Shown: positions 17,587-27,449, counted from the stretch's first letter. The stretch is 64,000 nt of DNA from Duganella guangzhouensis (GCF_009674535.1 NZ_WKJK01000002.1:434001-498000); one strand, 5' to 3'. Translations and numbers: made by a program. The notes: generated from the sequence alone by a model not told the origin.

Positions 17587-18620
17587 TCGTCTAACATGCT
17601 GCGTAAATGGGAACTCAGGTATTCGGTGAAGCCGCCGTTCGGCTGGCGCACGACGAAGCGCGCGGCCAGCCCTTGCAGCTCGGCCAGATGCAGGCCGTCG
17701 CGGCTGCCCAGTACGGTCAGCGCGGTGGACCAGGCGTCGGCCGCCATGCATTGCGCATGCACCACGGTGACCGAGGCCAGGTCGTTGGAGATCGGCATGC
17801 CGCTGCGCGGGTCGATGGTGTGCGAGTAACGCTTGCCATCCATTTCAAAATAGCGGCGATAGTCGCCGGAAGTGGCGACCGCCAGGCCATGCAGCGCCAG
17901 TACCAGTTCATCCGGCACGGCGGCATCGGCGGCGGCGTCGGTAACCTGCTCCAGCATCACCCACCACGGCTGCCCGTCCGGCTTGACGCCGGCGCCGCGC
18001 AGCTCGCCACCCACCTCGACCAGGTGGTGCGCAAAGCCTTGTGTTTTCAGATAGTAGGACAGCCGGTCGACGCTGTAGCCCTTGGCCACCGCCGACAGAT
18101 CCAGCTGCACGCCGCCCGGCTGCAGGGCGCGGCGGCCGTCGCGCTGCAATTGCACCGGCCGCGCCGCCAATTGGGCGCGGGCGAAGCTGATTTCGTCATT
18201 GGAAGGCGGCACAAAATCGGGCTGGTCAAACCGTCCCCAGGGCCCAAAGCCCCACAGGTTGACCAGCGCGCCGGCGCAGGGATCATACACCCCGCCGGAG
18301 TCGCGCGCCACGCTCATGGCGTACGACAGCACATCGAAGAACGCCGGTGGCAGCACTTGCCAGCTGTCCGGCGCGGCGCGGTTGAAGCGGCCCAGGTCGG
18401 ATTCGGCTTCCCAGTGGCTCATTTCGGCCACGATGTGATCGAGCTGCTGCTGCAGCCCATGTTGCAGATGATCGAGGGCGGCGGTGGTGGCCAACTCGGG
18501 CGCGGCCACCAGCCGCACCGACCAGCTGGTGCCCATGCTGCGGCCCGCATAGTCGTGGATCACGCCGCCCTCTGGCGCCGGGTCGTCCGAAATATCGTGA
18601 GGCAGGAGTACCCGACGCAT
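17583..18620 (-). CDS. apbE: FAD:protein FMN transferase, ApbE family
   Basis: ApbE attaches FMN covalently to a Thr/Ser of target proteins. The 345-residue product contains RSMGTSWSVRLVA, the family block GGVQLDLSAVAKGYSVDRL, GELRGAGVKPDGQPW, and the FAD/metal-binding ATSGDYRRYFEMDGKRYSHTIDPRSG motif (two segments). No signal peptide or lipobox is visible in MRRVLLPHDISDDPAPEGG, although most ApbE proteins that serve periplasmic targets are exported. It lies 7 bp after the DUF4198 gene and overlaps the flavoprotein gene. The probable target is the DUF2271 protein in this operon. Confidence 0.93.
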   Translation of the reverse strand: MRRVLLPHDISDDPAPEGGVIHDYAGRSMGTSWSVRLVAAPELATTAALDHLQHGLQQQLDHIVAEMSHWEAESDLGRFNRAAPDSWQVLPPAFFDVLSYAMSVARDSGGVYDPCAGALVNLWGFGPWGRFDQPDFVPPSNDEISFARAQLAARPVQLQRDGRRALQPGGVQLDLSAVAKGYSVDRLSYYLKTQGFAHHLVEVGGELRGAGVKPDGQPWWVMLEQVTDAAADAAVPDELVLALHGLAVATSGDYRRYFEMDGKRYSHTIDPRSGMPISNDLASVTVVHAQCMAADAWSTALTVLGSRDGLHLAELQGLAARFVVRQPNGGFTEYLSSHLRSMLDE

Positions 18621-18627
18621 CGTCGCC

Positions 18628-19461
18628 TTATTCCGGCTGGATCTCGACCACGGCCGAGTAGGTCACGCGGCGCGGCACCATTGGCGGCGGTTGGCCTTCG
18701 ACGCGTTTAACTTCCGGCCAGCTGGTGCTGACCATGTACTGGCCTGCGGCTGGCAGGGTCAGCGTCAGCTCGCCCTTGTCGTTGGTGGTCTGACGGATCT
18801 CGCCCAGCGTGCCGCGGAACTTGACGCCGCCCTGGAACAGGCTGACGCCCAGATTGGCGGCCGGTTTGCCGTCCAGCAGGAAGCGCCAGGTGACCTTGTC
18901 GCCGCTGTGCAGTTCAGTCGGATTGGTGGCCGGCACCAGTTCCAGGCCAACACCGGTCGGCTTGAACACGTTCATGTCGGTCTTGCCGGTGGAAACGAAG
19001 GTTTCCAGGCGGCTGTCCTGACGCGAGGTTTTGACGTCGGTGGCATCGGCCGGCACTTCCTTGGCCAGCGTTTCCTCGGTGGCGCGGAAACGCTTCATAT
19101 TGCCTTCCTTGTCCTTGTAGCTACCCATCAGGCTGGAGCTGACCAGCGCGACTTTATAGGTACCCGGCTTCGGCAGGTTCAGGTCGAAGGTGCTGCGCAG
19201 CTTGCCGTTGTTGACGTTCTGCGGTTGCAGCGCGCTGCCGTCCGGCGCGGTGATGACCAGGCCATCCAGCTTCAGCGAGAAGTCGATGGTGAACAGGTTC
19301 TCGGCCACGGCGGCGTCAAAGGTCACCCAGGCCGAACCGTCACGCGCCGGTTCCACTTCGGTGGTCGACGGCAGCAGATAAGGTTTGTGCGCCTGCGCGC
19401 TCAGCGATACTACCGACAAGCCAGCCAGCGCCAGCGCGATCAATGATTTATTCAGTTTCAT
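18628..19461 (-). CDS. DUF4198 domain-containing periplasmic protein
   Basis: The start ATG follows a GGCGGAG ribosome site and gives 277 residues with a signal peptide (MKLNKSLIALALAGLSVVSLSAQAHKPY). The mature N-terminus AHKPYLLPS is typical of DUF4198, and the C-terminal part is a beta-rich, carrier-like fold (GQYMVSTSWPEVKRVEGQPP). Proteins of this family occur beside TonB and PepSY iron-uptake genes and are thought to handle metal or siderophore in the periplasm; that role is inferred. It lies 16 bp after DUF2271 and 7 bp before apbE. Confidence 0.88.
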   Translation of the reverse strand: MKLNKSLIALALAGLSVVSLSAQAHKPYLLPSTTEVEPARDGSAWVTFDAAVAENLFTIDFSLKLDGLVITAPDGSALQPQNVNNGKLRSTFDLNLPKPGTYKVALVSSSLMGSYKDKEGNMKRFRATEETLAKEVPADATDVKTSRQDSRLETFVSTGKTDMNVFKPTGVGLELVPATNPTELHSGDKVTWRFLLDGKPAANLGVSLFQGGVKFRGTLGEIRQTTNDKGELTLTLPAAGQYMVSTSWPEVKRVEGQPPPMVPRRVTYSAVVEIQPE

Positions 19462-19477
19462 GTCTCCGCCCTCTGCC

Positions 19478-19987
19478 TTATGGTTTGACTTGTACAACAA
19501 CGGCGCCCAGCTCTTCCTTGCCCTGACCGGTCACGTTCTGTGCCGATTTTGGCGGCCACTGCAGCGGCACCTTGACCACTTCACGGCCACCGGCTTCGCG
19601 CGCGGCTTCCACAAACACGGTGTACTGGCCAGCCGGCAGCTTGTCCAGCGCGCCTTTCGGGATGTTCAGGGTCAGTTCGCCAGGGGCCTTGGTGGCACCG
19701 GAAACGCCATCCATCGGCATGCTCAGTTCGCGACCGCTCTTGCGCCACCAGGTGCGCATGTCCTTCAGCCACTTGGTGCCGGCATTGTCCTTCTTCTTGG
19801 TGTCGTACAGCACGGCCAGGTTGGCAACCACTTGCTGATCGCCATTTTCCAGCCAGGCGGCGATGTAAGGACGATGGTATTCAGCCACGTTCAACTGCGG
19901 CACGTCGAGTTTGAGGGCCAGATCGGCAGCCATGGCCGAGGCACTGGCAAGTGGCAGAGTGAGCGCGATGGAGTAGCGTAATTTCAT
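19478..19987 (-). CDS. DUF2271 periplasmic protein with flavinylation-like motif
   Basis: The 169-residue exported protein has a clear signal peptide (MKLRYSIALTLPLASASAMAAD). The family core reads HRPYIAAWLENGDQQVVANL and WLKDMRTWWRKSGREL. Residues in MPMDGVSGATKAPGEL match the D-x-x-S-G-A-T pattern that ApbE enzymes use to attach FMN. An ApbE gene lies in the same operon. DUF2271 is one of the families reported in flavinylation-linked gene clusters. I infer that it carries covalent FMN and passes electrons in the periplasm, perhaps to ferric chelates. Confidence 0.88.
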   Translation of the reverse strand: MKLRYSIALTLPLASASAMAADLALKLDVPQLNVAEYHRPYIAAWLENGDQQVVANLAVLYDTKKKDNAGTKWLKDMRTWWRKSGRELSMPMDGVSGATKAPGELTLNIPKGALDKLPAGQYTVFVEAAREAGGREVVKVPLQWPPKSAQNVTGQGKEELGAVVVQVKP

Positions 19988-20005
19988 GGAGTACCTGTCG
20001 TGAGA

Positions 20006-20653
20006 TTAATGGATAAACAGCAGTGCAATTACTACGGGAATCAGCACACCCAGCCCCACCATCGGCCAGGTGGACGGGCGATTGGTCGCGTGGAATTTGA
20101 GGATCAGCAGGCCGGTGATGCAGAACACCAGGCACAGCACGGCAAAGATGTCGATGAACCAGTTCCAGGCCGGGCCGGTATTACGGCCCTTGTGCACATC
20201 GTTCAGCCAGGAGATCCAGCCGCGATCGGTATTCTCGAATTCGGCCGCGCCGTCTTCCAGGCCGATGCGCACCCAGGCGTCGCCGCCGGCCTTGGGCATC
20301 GGCAGATAGACTTCATCGGGCGCCCATTCGGCGTTGCGGCCGCCGGGCTGGACGTGGAAAGTGTCTGCCAGCCATTGCTCGGCCGCAGCCGGCAGCGGCT
20401 GCTTGTCGCCATCATGCTGCTCAGCGTAGCTGCGCAACTGCGCGGCCAGCGCCTGCGGCACCTGGGCCTGCTTGCGCACAATCTGGGGTTTGGCCTCGAT
20501 CTGCGAGGCGTGGTTCAGCGTGATGCCGGTGATCGCGAACAAAAACATGCAGAGCAGGCACATCGCCGAGCTGACCCAATGCCACTGATGCAAATGCCGC
20601 AGCCACACAGCGCGGCTGGCATTGCGGGCAGGGTTGGCGGTGGATGCGCTCAC
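20006..20653 (-). CDS. PepSY-associated membrane protein, first gene of a Fur-regulated operon
   Basis: This small PepSY-TM-type protein has 215 residues from the chosen GTG start. Visible are a cytoplasmic HLHQWHWVSSA segment, membrane helix 1 (MCLLCMFLFAITGITLNHA), a periplasmic PepSY-like domain (about 55-150) containing ISWLNDVHKGRNTGPAWNW, and two C-terminal helices (FIDIFAVLCLVFCITGLLIL and VGLGVLIPVVIALLFIH). The frame extends upstream to an ATG at 20677, but that ATG abuts the Fur box and has no ribosome site. The GTG at 20653 has AAGGAAAA just before it. It probably carries electrons across the membrane to the periplasmic flavoprotein. Confidence 0.87.
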   Translation of the reverse strand: MSASTANPARNASRAVWLRHLHQWHWVSSAMCLLCMFLFAITGITLNHASQIEAKPQIVRKQAQVPQALAAQLRSYAEQHDGDKQPLPAAAEQWLADTFHVQPGGRNAEWAPDEVYLPMPKAGGDAWVRIGLEDGAAEFENTDRGWISWLNDVHKGRNTGPAWNWFIDIFAVLCLVFCITGLLILKFHATNRPSTWPMVGLGVLIPVVIALLFIH

Positions 20654-20677
20654 AAGTTTTCCTTCGACGAAAAACAT

Positions 20678-20698
20678 AAATGATAATGATTATCATTT
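20678..20698 (-). promoter_or_regulatory. Perfect Fur box ahead of the PepSY operon
   Basis: A 10-1-10 perfect dyad with core GATAATGATTATC, matching the classical Fur consensus at every core position. It lies 25-45 bp before the PepSY GTG start, in the promoter zone, so the whole 20653-16222 operon should be repressed by Fur-Fe(II). Confidence 0.93.
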
Positions 20699-20805
20699 GA
20701 AGAGTCAATCCATGTTGTGTATCTCGTATGTAAAGTTGCGCACAGTGCGTGCGCGCAGACCGGGCTAAGGTGGCGTCATCACCCGCTTTATCATGGAGGA
20801 CCATC

Positions 20806-21240
20806 ATGCCGCTGTATTCGCAGGACCAGATCAACGCCATCGCCGCCAGGATCAAGGACGTGCGTTTTGGCATGTTCACCACGCTGGGCGATGATTATGT
20901 GCCCAGCAGCCGCCCGCTGGCCGCGCAGCGGATCGACAATGAGGGCAATCTGTGGTTCCTGGTGTCGGACGAGGCGCCGTTTGTGGAGGATGTGCGGCAG
21001 CATCCGGACGTGAATGTCAGTTTTGCCAACCCTGAGCAACAGATCTACCTGTCGCTGACCGGACTGGCCTACCTGGTGCGGGACAGCCCGCATCCGACGA
21101 TGCTACGGGTCAAAATTCAAACGGCGGAATATTGGGATGCGAGCACCAGCAAGATGCAGCAACTGGTGCTACTGGCGCGCTCGGCGCTGAGCGGCCGCGC
21201 GCCGGTGGAAATGGGCAGGCATACCACCATATGCCTCTAA
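20806..21240 (+). CDS. General stress protein 26-like (pyridoxamine 5'-phosphate oxidase fold), internally shortened
   Basis: The ATG after GGAGGACC gives 144 residues. It shows the split-barrel flavin-binding fold of COG3871: RFGMFTTLGDDYVPSSRPLAAQ, NLWFLVSDEAPFVEDV, DVNVSFANPEQQIYLSLTG, and AEYWDASTSKMQQLV near the end. Relatives I remember have about 20-25 more residues between VRD and the LRV strand, including a W-F-P-x-G segment that is absent here. The frame is open across the gap, so this looks like an in-frame deletion. Whether it still binds flavin is uncertain. Confidence 0.8.
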   Translation: MPLYSQDQINAIAARIKDVRFGMFTTLGDDYVPSSRPLAAQRIDNEGNLWFLVSDEAPFVEDVRQHPDVNVSFANPEQQIYLSLTGLAYLVRDSPHPTMLRVKIQTAEYWDASTSKMQQLVLLARSALSGRAPVEMGRHTTICL

Positions 21241-21255
21241 GCGTCCAATAAAGAA

Positions 21256-21651
21256 TCAGGACTTGGAACGCGCACCGGCGCCGCCAGAACGGCTGCCGCC
21301 GCTGCCACCACTGCTGCTGCCACTGTTATCGGCGTCCGCATCCTGCTCCGCCTCGTCCGCCTTGGCGCTGCCCTTGTTGCCGCCGGAGCCGCTACGCGAG
21401 CTGGTGCCCGGGGTGGCGCTCTGGCTGCTACGCCCCGGATCGTTCTTGTGGCTCATGCTACCGGCGCGGCGCGCTTCCTCCGACGTGAACTCGTGCGCTG
21501 TGCCTTTCTCGTGCGCGGCGCGGCCGCCCTCGGCAGCGATTTCGCGCTGCTGGTCCGGATCCATCGAGGCGAAGCCGCGTTTGCTGGTGTCGCCGCTTTG
21601 CTGGCTGCCGGACTTGCCGCCCTGCTTGTTGCCTTGATCGTTGGTTGCCAT
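21256..21651 (-). CDS. KGG-motif stress-induced protein
   Basis: This 131-residue, highly hydrophilic and probably disordered protein carries the stress-induced KGG pattern: KRGFASMDPDQQREIAAEGG, then RAAHEKGTAHEFTSEEARRAG. The C-terminal 60 residues are Ser/Gly/Asp-rich low complexity. The start is supported by AGGAG 6 bp upstream. Family members (like E. coli YciG) are general stress proteins of unknown mechanism. It converges with the neighbouring flavin-fold stress gene; the two stop codons are 15 bp apart. Confidence 0.87.
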   Translation of the reverse strand: MATNDQGNKQGGKSGSQQSGDTSKRGFASMDPDQQREIAAEGGRAAHEKGTAHEFTSEEARRAGSMSHKNDPGRSSQSATPGTSSRSGSGGNKGSAKADEAEQDADADNSGSSSGGSGGSRSGGAGARSKS

Positions 21652-21770
21652 GATCGTCTCCTGAAGTTAAATAGACCTGCTTACATCACAGGAGCAGTCA
21701 TCGTAGTGCACAGCCGAGGGGCACAATATAGGACATGCACAGCAAGCGGCGTAGGACGAATCCGTCGACT

Positions 21771-21787
21771 GGTGGCACATTGCCACC
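21771..21787. other. GGTGGCA-CAT-TGCCACC hairpin after pdeM
   Basis: A perfect 7-bp inverted repeat with a 3-base loop lies 8 bp beyond the pdeM stop codon. No T run follows on the minus strand, so it is at most a Rho-dependent or mRNA-stabilising structure at the end of the repair operon. The same 144-bp gap contains two GTCCTA words (minus strand) upstream of the KGG gene. Confidence 0.4.
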
Positions 21788-21795
21788 AAGTGTCG

Positions 21796-22443
21796 TTATG
21801 GGATGGCCAGCACCGCCTCGCCGCTGGTGACGAACAGGCGCTGGCCCGGCTGCGGCGTCACCACATGGCCACCGGTGAAGGCGCCAAACGATGGCAGCAA
21901 CAGCCGGTCCGCCGCCGCCACAAAACACGGCAGCATCACCGCCTCCCATCCCGACCGCAGGTAGTAGACCGGATGCACATGCCCCGCCAGCACAAAGGCC
22001 GGCGCGGCCAGATCCGGGTGATGGCAGAACGCGAACGGCCCATAGCCATACGGCTCGTCCACCACGTCGATGCGCAGCGCCGCCGGCGGATCGCCGGCAT
22101 GCACATCATGATTGCCGCGCACCAGCGTTAGTTGCAACGATGGATGACGCGCGCGCCACGCCTGCATCGCCGCCAGCGTGGCCGGCGCGCGCGCGGTCCG
22201 CGCGTGCAGAAAGTCGCCGAGAAACATGATGTGGCACACTGGGTAGCGCGCCATCAACTGGTCCAGCGCGCCCAGATTGGCGCTGGTGGTGCCGGCCGGC
22301 ACCGGCACGCCCTGAGCGCGGAACGCCGCCGCCTTGCCGAAATGAATGTCGGCCACGATCAGCATCCGCTCGCGGGGCCAATACACCGCTTTCTGCGGCA
22401 ACAGCAGCAGCGCTTCGCTGGCGACGGTCAACAGCTGGCTCAT
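21796..22443 (-). CDS. pdeM: Ligase-associated DNA damage response endonuclease PdeM
   Basis: This is a metallophosphoesterase of 215 residues. Metal-binding motifs appear in order: [38 protein letters not shown], and AGHVHPVYY. The family name comes from its constant linkage to an Lhr-type helicase, an ATP-dependent ligase and an MBL-fold exonuclease. It overlaps the helicase gene by 4 bp and is last in the four-gene operon. Confidence 0.93.
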   Translation of the reverse strand: MSQLLTVASEALLLLPQKAVYWPRERMLIVADIHFGKAAAFRAQGVPVPAGTTSANLGALDQLMARYPVCHIMFLGDFLHARTARAPATLAAMQAWRARHPSLQLTLVRGNHDVHAGDPPAALRIDVVDEPYGYGPFAFCHHPDLAAPAFVLAGHVHPVYYLRSGWEAVMLPCFVAAADRLLLPSFGAFTGGHVVTPQPGQRLFVTSGEAVLAIP

Positions 22444-24839
22444 GGTCCAGCCGCCTTTTCCAGTGCGCGCACCAGCCGCGCCACGCGGTCCGACAGTTTC
22501 TCGGTACTGAGCTTTTCACGGAAGCGCTCCACCATCAAGGCGAAGCCAAACGGCGTGGCGCGCTTGATCGCATGGAAACGCACGCTGCGCGCCTGCAATT
22601 CCAGCAGCGTCGCGCGCAGGCGGCCGAGTTCCAGTTCCTGCTCCAGCACCTCGCGCTGTGCCTGCGTCAGCAGCAGGTTGCCGGCGTCGTGCTGGCTGAA
22701 CACGGCAAAGAACAACGATGACGAAGCCTGCAACTGACGCGCACTCTTGCCCTGCCCCGGATACCCCTGGAACACCAGCCCGGCAATGCGGGCGATTTCA
22801 CGGAAGCGGCGCTGCGCCAGCTCGGTCGCATTCAAGCTGGCCAGCACGTCCTCCAGCAGATGATCGGCGCTGAACAGGCCGGCATTCACCAGCGCCGACC
22901 AATCCAGCTCCTGCGCCGACAGCAGCTCGAAGCCATAATCGTTGACGGCAATCGAAAACGTCACCGGCGCCAGGCGGCCGACGCGATAGGCCAGCAGCGA
23001 CGCCAGCCCCACGTGCACCGAACGCCCGGCAAACGGAAACATGAACAGATGCCGCCCCTCGCGGCTGTGCATGGTTTCGATGACGATGCTGTCTTCGGTT
23101 GGCAGCGATGACCAGCGCTGCTGGATCGCCAGCAATGGCTCGATGGCGCGCATCTCCGGGCTGTCGTAACGGCCTTGCGTGGCCCGCCGCAGCTGCTCCA
23201 GCGCCGCGTGCGCCAGTTCGGACGACATCGGCATCCGCCCGCCCTGCCAGCGCGGCACCGCGCCGCGCGCACCGGTGGCGCGGCGCACGTAGGCGGTCAT
23301 TTCGTGCAGGCGCACGAATTCCAGAATGCGGCCGGCAAACAGAAAATGATCGCCCTTGCGCAGCCGCGAGAGGAACGATTCCTCCACGCTGCCCAGCCGG
23401 CCGCCGCTGACGTACTTCACCTGCAACGAGGCATCCGAGACGATGGTGCCGATGCCCATGCGATGACGCCGTCCCAGCGCCGCGTCCGGCACACGGTAGA
23501 CGCCCTGCTCATCTTGCAGCACGCGCCGGTATTCCGGGTACGCCACCAGCGACTGGCCGCCGCGCGCGACGAAATCCAGCGCCCACTGCCACTCCTCGTC
23601 CGTCAGATCGCGGTAGGACCAGGCGCTGCGTACCTCGGCCAGCAGCTCGGCCGCGCGGAAGCCGCCGCCCAGCGCGATCGTCACCAGATGTTGCACCAGC
23701 ACGTCCAGCGGCTTATGCGGCACCGGCCGCGCCTCGATATCGCGCGCCGCCACGGCGTGAATGGCGCCGGCCGCCTCCAGCAGTTCCAGGCTTTGCGTCG
23801 GCACCAGCGTCAGGCGCGACACCCGACCCGGCGCGTGGCCGCTGCGGCCGGCCCGTTGCAGCAAGCGCGCGATGCCCTTGGCGCTGCCGATCTGCAGCAC
23901 ACGTTCGACCGGTAAAAAGTCGACGCCGAGGTCCAGACTGGAGGTACACACCACCGCTTTCAGCTGCCCTTGCTTGAGCCCCTGCTCTACCCAGGCGCGC
24001 ACCTCCTTGTCGAGCGAGCCATGGTGCAGTGCGATCAATCCGGCCCAATCCGGCCTCGCATCCAGCAAATGCTGATACCACAGCTCTGCCTGCGAACGGG
24101 TGTTGGTGAACACCAGCGTGCTGCCGTGCCGCTCGATTTCTGCCATCACCGGCTGCAGCATCTGCATGCCCAGATGCCCGCCCCACGGAAAGCGCGACGG
24201 ATGGTCGGGAATTAAGGTATCTACCAGAATCTGCTTGCTGACGTGGCCTTCGATGATGACGCCATCCGGCGCTAGCACATCGCGCGCCTGCGCCAGATTG
24301 CCCAGCGTGGCCGACAGCCCCCACACCGGCAGCGCCGGATTCCAGCGCCGCAAGCGCGCCAGCGCCAACTGGGTCTGCACGCCGCGCTTGTTGCCGATCA
24401 GCTCGTGCCATTCGTCGATGACCACCATCGCCAGCTGCGCCATGCGGGTGGCGGCGTCCGGATGACTCAGCATCAGCGTCAGGCTTTCCGGCGTGGTGAT
24501 CAGCGCGTCGGGCAGACGCTGGTTCTGGCGCGCGCGCTGGGCCGAGGTGGTATCGCCGGTGCGCGCCTCCACGCGCCATGCCGGCGCCGCTTCCTGCAGC
24601 GCGCGTAAAGTATCGGCCGCCAGCGCGCGCATCGGCGTGATCCACAGCACGCGCAGGCCGGCACGACCGCCGATAGCTGCGGCACGCTGCATGGCAGCGA
24701 ACCACACCGCGTAGGTCTTGCCGGCGCCGGTGGTGGCGTGCAGCAGACCGGAGCTGCCTGCGGCGGCGGCCTCCCACACCGCGCGCTGGAATGGGAACAC
24801 CGTCCAGCCGCGCGCGGCAAACCAAGCGTCGGCGTTCAT
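22440..24839 (-). CDS. Ligase-associated DNA damage response DEXH-box helicase (Lhr-like)
   Basis: This superfamily 2 helicase has 799 residues. The N-terminal RecA domain has Walker A ([17 protein letters not shown]), [13 protein letters not shown] and DEXH ([16 protein letters not shown]). The second domain shows [15 protein letters not shown] and GRSGHAPGR (motif VI). A winged-helix/beta-barrel Lhr-type C-terminal region follows. It likely unwinds or remodels damaged DNA together with the ligase and nucleases of the same operon. It overlaps the ligase gene (ATGA) and pdeM by 4 bp each, so the proteins are probably made in fixed ratio. Confidence 0.93.
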   Translation of the reverse strand: MNADAWFAARGWTVFPFQRAVWEAAAAGSSGLLHATTGAGKTYAVWFAAMQRAAAIGGRAGLRVLWITPMRALAADTLRALQEAAPAWRVEARTGDTTSAQRARQNQRLPDALITTPESLTLMLSHPDAATRMAQLAMVVIDEWHELIGNKRGVQTQLALARLRRWNPALPVWGLSATLGNLAQARDVLAPDGVIIEGHVSKQILVDTLIPDHPSRFPWGGHLGMQMLQPVMAEIERHGSTLVFTNTRSQAELWYQHLLDARPDWAGLIALHHGSLDKEVRAWVEQGLKQGQLKAVVCTSSLDLGVDFLPVERVLQIGSAKGIARLLQRAGRSGHAPGRVSRLTLVPTQSLELLEAAGAIHAVAARDIEARPVPHKPLDVLVQHLVTIALGGGFRAAELLAEVRSAWSYRDLTDEEWQWALDFVARGGQSLVAYPEYRRVLQDEQGVYRVPDAALGRRHRMGIGTIVSDASLQVKYVSGGRLGSVEESFLSRLRKGDHFLFAGRILEFVRLHEMTAYVRRATGARGAVPRWQGGRMPMSSELAHAALEQLRRATQGRYDSPEMRAIEPLLAIQQRWSSLPTEDSIVIETMHSREGRHLFMFPFAGRSVHVGLASLLAYRVGRLAPVTFSIAVNDYGFELLSAQELDWSALVNAGLFSADHLLEDVLASLNATELAQRRFREIARIAGLVFQGYPGQGKSARQLQASSSLFFAVFSQHDAGNLLLTQAQREVLEQELELGRLRATLLELQARSVRFHAIKRATPFGFALMVERFREKLSTEKLSDRVARLVRALEKAAGP

Positions 24840-26455
24840 GGCGCTGCCAGCAGGCTTTTCAGCGAAGCCAGCGTATCCGCATCCTCAATCGCCTTGTCCT
24901 CGCGCCGGCGCAGGATGCGCGGGAAACGCACCGCGATGCCGGACTTGTGGCGCGGCGAATTGGCTATGCCCTCAAAGCCGATTTCAAACACCATGCTCGG
25001 CGTCACGCTGCGTACCGGGCCGAATTTCTCGATCGTGGTCTTGCGGATGGCTTGATCGACCTGGGCGATTTCCGCATCGGTCAGGCCGGAATAGGCTTTG
25101 GCGAACGGCACCAGCTTGCGTTCCTCATCCCACACCGCGAACGTGTAGTCGGTGTACAGCGAGGCGCGGCGGCCATGGCCGGCCTGGGCGTAGACCAGCA
25201 CCGCGTCCACGCTGTAGGGATCGATCTTCCATTTCCACCAGGTGCCCACGCTCTTGGTGCGGCCGACGCCGTAGCGCGCATCCACCGCCTTCAGCATCAT
25301 GCCCTCGACGCCACGCGCGCGCGACTCGTTGCGGATTTCGGCCAGTTGCGGCCAGCTGTCCGCCACGATCAGCGGCGACAGCCGCAGCTGCTTCGCATCC
25401 GCCAGACTGGCGGCCAGCTGTTCCAGCAGCATGCGCCGTTCGGCCTGTGGCAGATCGCGCAGATCGCGGCCATCCAGCTCCAGCAGGTCGTACGCCACCA
25501 GCACCGCTGGCAACTCGGCCAGCAAGCGCGCCGACACCTGCTTGCGGCCCATGCGCTTCTGCAAATCGGCAAATGGCGCCGGCGCGGCGCCGCCGTGCCA
25601 GATCAGAATCTCGCCGTCCAACACCACGCCATCCGGCAACGGCAGCGCGGCAAGTTCCGGGAAGCGCTCGGTAATCAAATCCTCGCCGCGCGACCACAGC
25701 CAGCTCTGGCCGTCGCGCCGCACCAGCTGCGCGCGCATGCCGTCGTATTTCCATTCCGCCTGCCATTGCGCCAGATCGCCCAGCGCGGCCGGCTCACGCT
25801 CCAGCTGGTGCGCCAGGAAAAATGGATAGGGTTGACCGCCACGCTGCGCCAGCTCTTCCGGTGCATGGGCGGCGATCAATTGCTGAAAGCCTTGCGCCGT
25901 GGGGCTGACGCTGCCGTCGGTCCAACCCATCAGGCGCTGCGCGACCAGCTTGCCATCCACAGCGGCAAGCGCGCTCAGCGCCCGCGTCACCAGCAACTTC
26001 GAGACGCCGACGCGAAAGCCACCGCCGATCAGCTTTGTCAACAAAAAGCGCTCGCGCGTCTGCAATTGATTCCAGTAGTCGAACAGCGCCGCCCGCACCG
26101 CTTCCGGCGCCGCACCACGCAGCGGCGCGATGCGCAACTCGATCCAGTCCGCCAGACCGAGCGCATCCGGCTGGCCGGGTGGCGGCAGCACCAGCGCGAT
26201 GGTCTCCGCCAGATCGCCCACCGCGTGATAGCACTCGTCGAACAGCCAGTCCTCCATGCCGGCGTATTCCATCGCATACTGACGCAGCAGCTTGGTCGGT
26301 ACCGCCTGGCGCGGCTTGCCGCCAGCGAGGAAATACACTGCCCAGGCCGCATCGCGCGGCGCCGCCGTGGTGAAATAGGATTGCAACGCCGCCAGCTTGC
26401 GGCTGGTCGACGTGGTCTCGTCCAGCTCGGCATAGAGACGGGCAAAGTCACGCAT
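24836..26455 (-). CDS. ATP-dependent DNA ligase, repair-operon type
   Basis: The start ATG ([20 protein letters not shown]) overlaps the exonuclease gene end by 8 bp and gives 539 residues. An N-terminal DNA-binding domain is followed by the nucleotidyltransferase domain, with catalytic Lys in [12 protein letters not shown]. Motif III-type [24 protein letters not shown] (motif IV/V region) and [20 protein letters not shown] follow. The OB domain ends near [19 protein letters not shown]. This is a second, non-replicative ligase used in DNA damage response, co-expressed with helicase and nucleases. Confidence 0.94.
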   Translation of the reverse strand: MRDFARLYAELDETTSTSRKLAALQSYFTTAAPRDAAWAVYFLAGGKPRQAVPTKLLRQYAMEYAGMEDWLFDECYHAVGDLAETIALVLPPPGQPDALGLADWIELRIAPLRGAAPEAVRAALFDYWNQLQTRERFLLTKLIGGGFRVGVSKLLVTRALSALAAVDGKLVAQRLMGWTDGSVSPTAQGFQQLIAAHAPEELAQRGGQPYPFFLAHQLEREPAALGDLAQWQAEWKYDGMRAQLVRRDGQSWLWSRGEDLITERFPELAALPLPDGVVLDGEILIWHGGAAPAPFADLQKRMGRKQVSARLLAELPAVLVAYDLLELDGRDLRDLPQAERRMLLEQLAASLADAKQLRLSPLIVADSWPQLAEIRNESRARGVEGMMLKAVDARYGVGRTKSVGTWWKWKIDPYSVDAVLVYAQAGHGRRASLYTDYTFAVWDEERKLVPFAKAYSGLTDAEIAQVDQAIRKTTIEKFGPVRSVTPSMVFEIGFEGIANSPRHKSGIAVRFPRILRRREDKAIEDADTLASLKSLLAAP

Positions 26456-27449
26456 GCTCTTCCGCCTCATCGTCGCCATACTCGGTGTCGAAGCCGCTGG
26501 CCTGCAAGCCCTGCTGCTGCAGCCAGCGCACCAGCACCGCGATCGAACCATGGGTGACGATCACGCGCTGCGCGCCAGTGGCAGTGATCGCTTCCAGCAA
26601 GCCCGGCCAGTCGGCGTGATCGGACAGCACAAAGCCGCGATCGACGCCACGCCGCCGGCGCGCGCCGCGCAGTTGCATCCAGCCGCTGGCAAAGGCATCA
26701 CTGAAATCACCAAAACGTTTGATCCATGGCGAGCCGCCGGCAGAAGGCGGCGCCAGCACGATGGACTTGCCCAGCGCAGTCTTGTCGACGTCGCCCACCA
26801 TCAGCGTCGGCGGTAACTGGATGCCATCGTCGCGATACACCTGATTCAGGCTCTGCACCGCGCCATGGCAAATGATGGGGCCGATCTCCGGGGCCAGCCC
26901 GCTCAACAAGCGCTGCGCCTTGCCGAAGCTATAGCCGAGCAGCACGCTGGCGCGGCCCTGCGCCGCGTTCGCGCCCCACCAGGCATTGACCTCGTCGAAA
27001 ATGGTTTGCTGCGGCTGCCAGCGGTAAATCGGCAGCCCGAACGTGGATTCGGTGATGAAGGTATGACAACGCACCGGCTCGAACGGCGCACAAGTGCGGT
27101 CCGGCTCGACCTTGTAGTCGCCGGACGCCACCCACACCTCGCCGCGATATTCCATCCGCACCTGCGCCGAGCCCAGCACATGGCCGGCCGGATGCAGCGA
27201 CACCGTCACGCCGTTGTGCAGCACCGTCTCGCCATAGGCCAGACCGGTGATATCCACCTCGCCCAGGCGCGACTTCAGTACATTGACACCGGCCGCCGCC
27301 GTCAGATAATGGCGATGGCCGCCGCGCGCATGGTCACCGTGCGCATGGGTGATGACGGCACGCTCCACCGGCCGCCACGGGTCGATATAAAACTGGCCGG
27401 GCACGCAATACAGCCCTTCCCTGCGGACGATCACCATATCTGCGGACAT
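26448..27449 (-). CDS. Ligase-associated DNA exonuclease, metallo-beta-lactamase/SNM1-like fold
   Basis: This MBL-fold nuclease has 333 residues. The metal site includes HAHGDHARGGHRHY near the N-terminus, the PAGHVLGSAQV strand, VASGDYKVEP, TFITESTFGLPIY, and SDHADWPGLLEAI near the C-terminus. This is the beta-CASP/SNM1-like arrangement. It is the first gene of the exonuclease-ligase-helicase-PdeM operon. A 75-bp gap separates it from the small gene upstream. Confidence 0.93.
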   Translation of the reverse strand: MSADMVIVRREGLYCVPGQFYIDPWRPVERAVITHAHGDHARGGHRHYLTAAAGVNVLKSRLGEVDITGLAYGETVLHNGVTVSLHPAGHVLGSAQVRMEYRGEVWVASGDYKVEPDRTCAPFEPVRCHTFITESTFGLPIYRWQPQQTIFDEVNAWWGANAAQGRASVLLGYSFGKAQRLLSGLAPEIGPIICHGAVQSLNQVYRDDGIQLPPTLMVGDVDKTALGKSIVLAPPSAGGSPWIKRFGDFSDAFASGWMQLRGARRRRGVDRGFVLSDHADWPGLLEAITATGAQRVIVTHGSIAVLVRWLQQQGLQASGFDTEYGDDEAEEHA

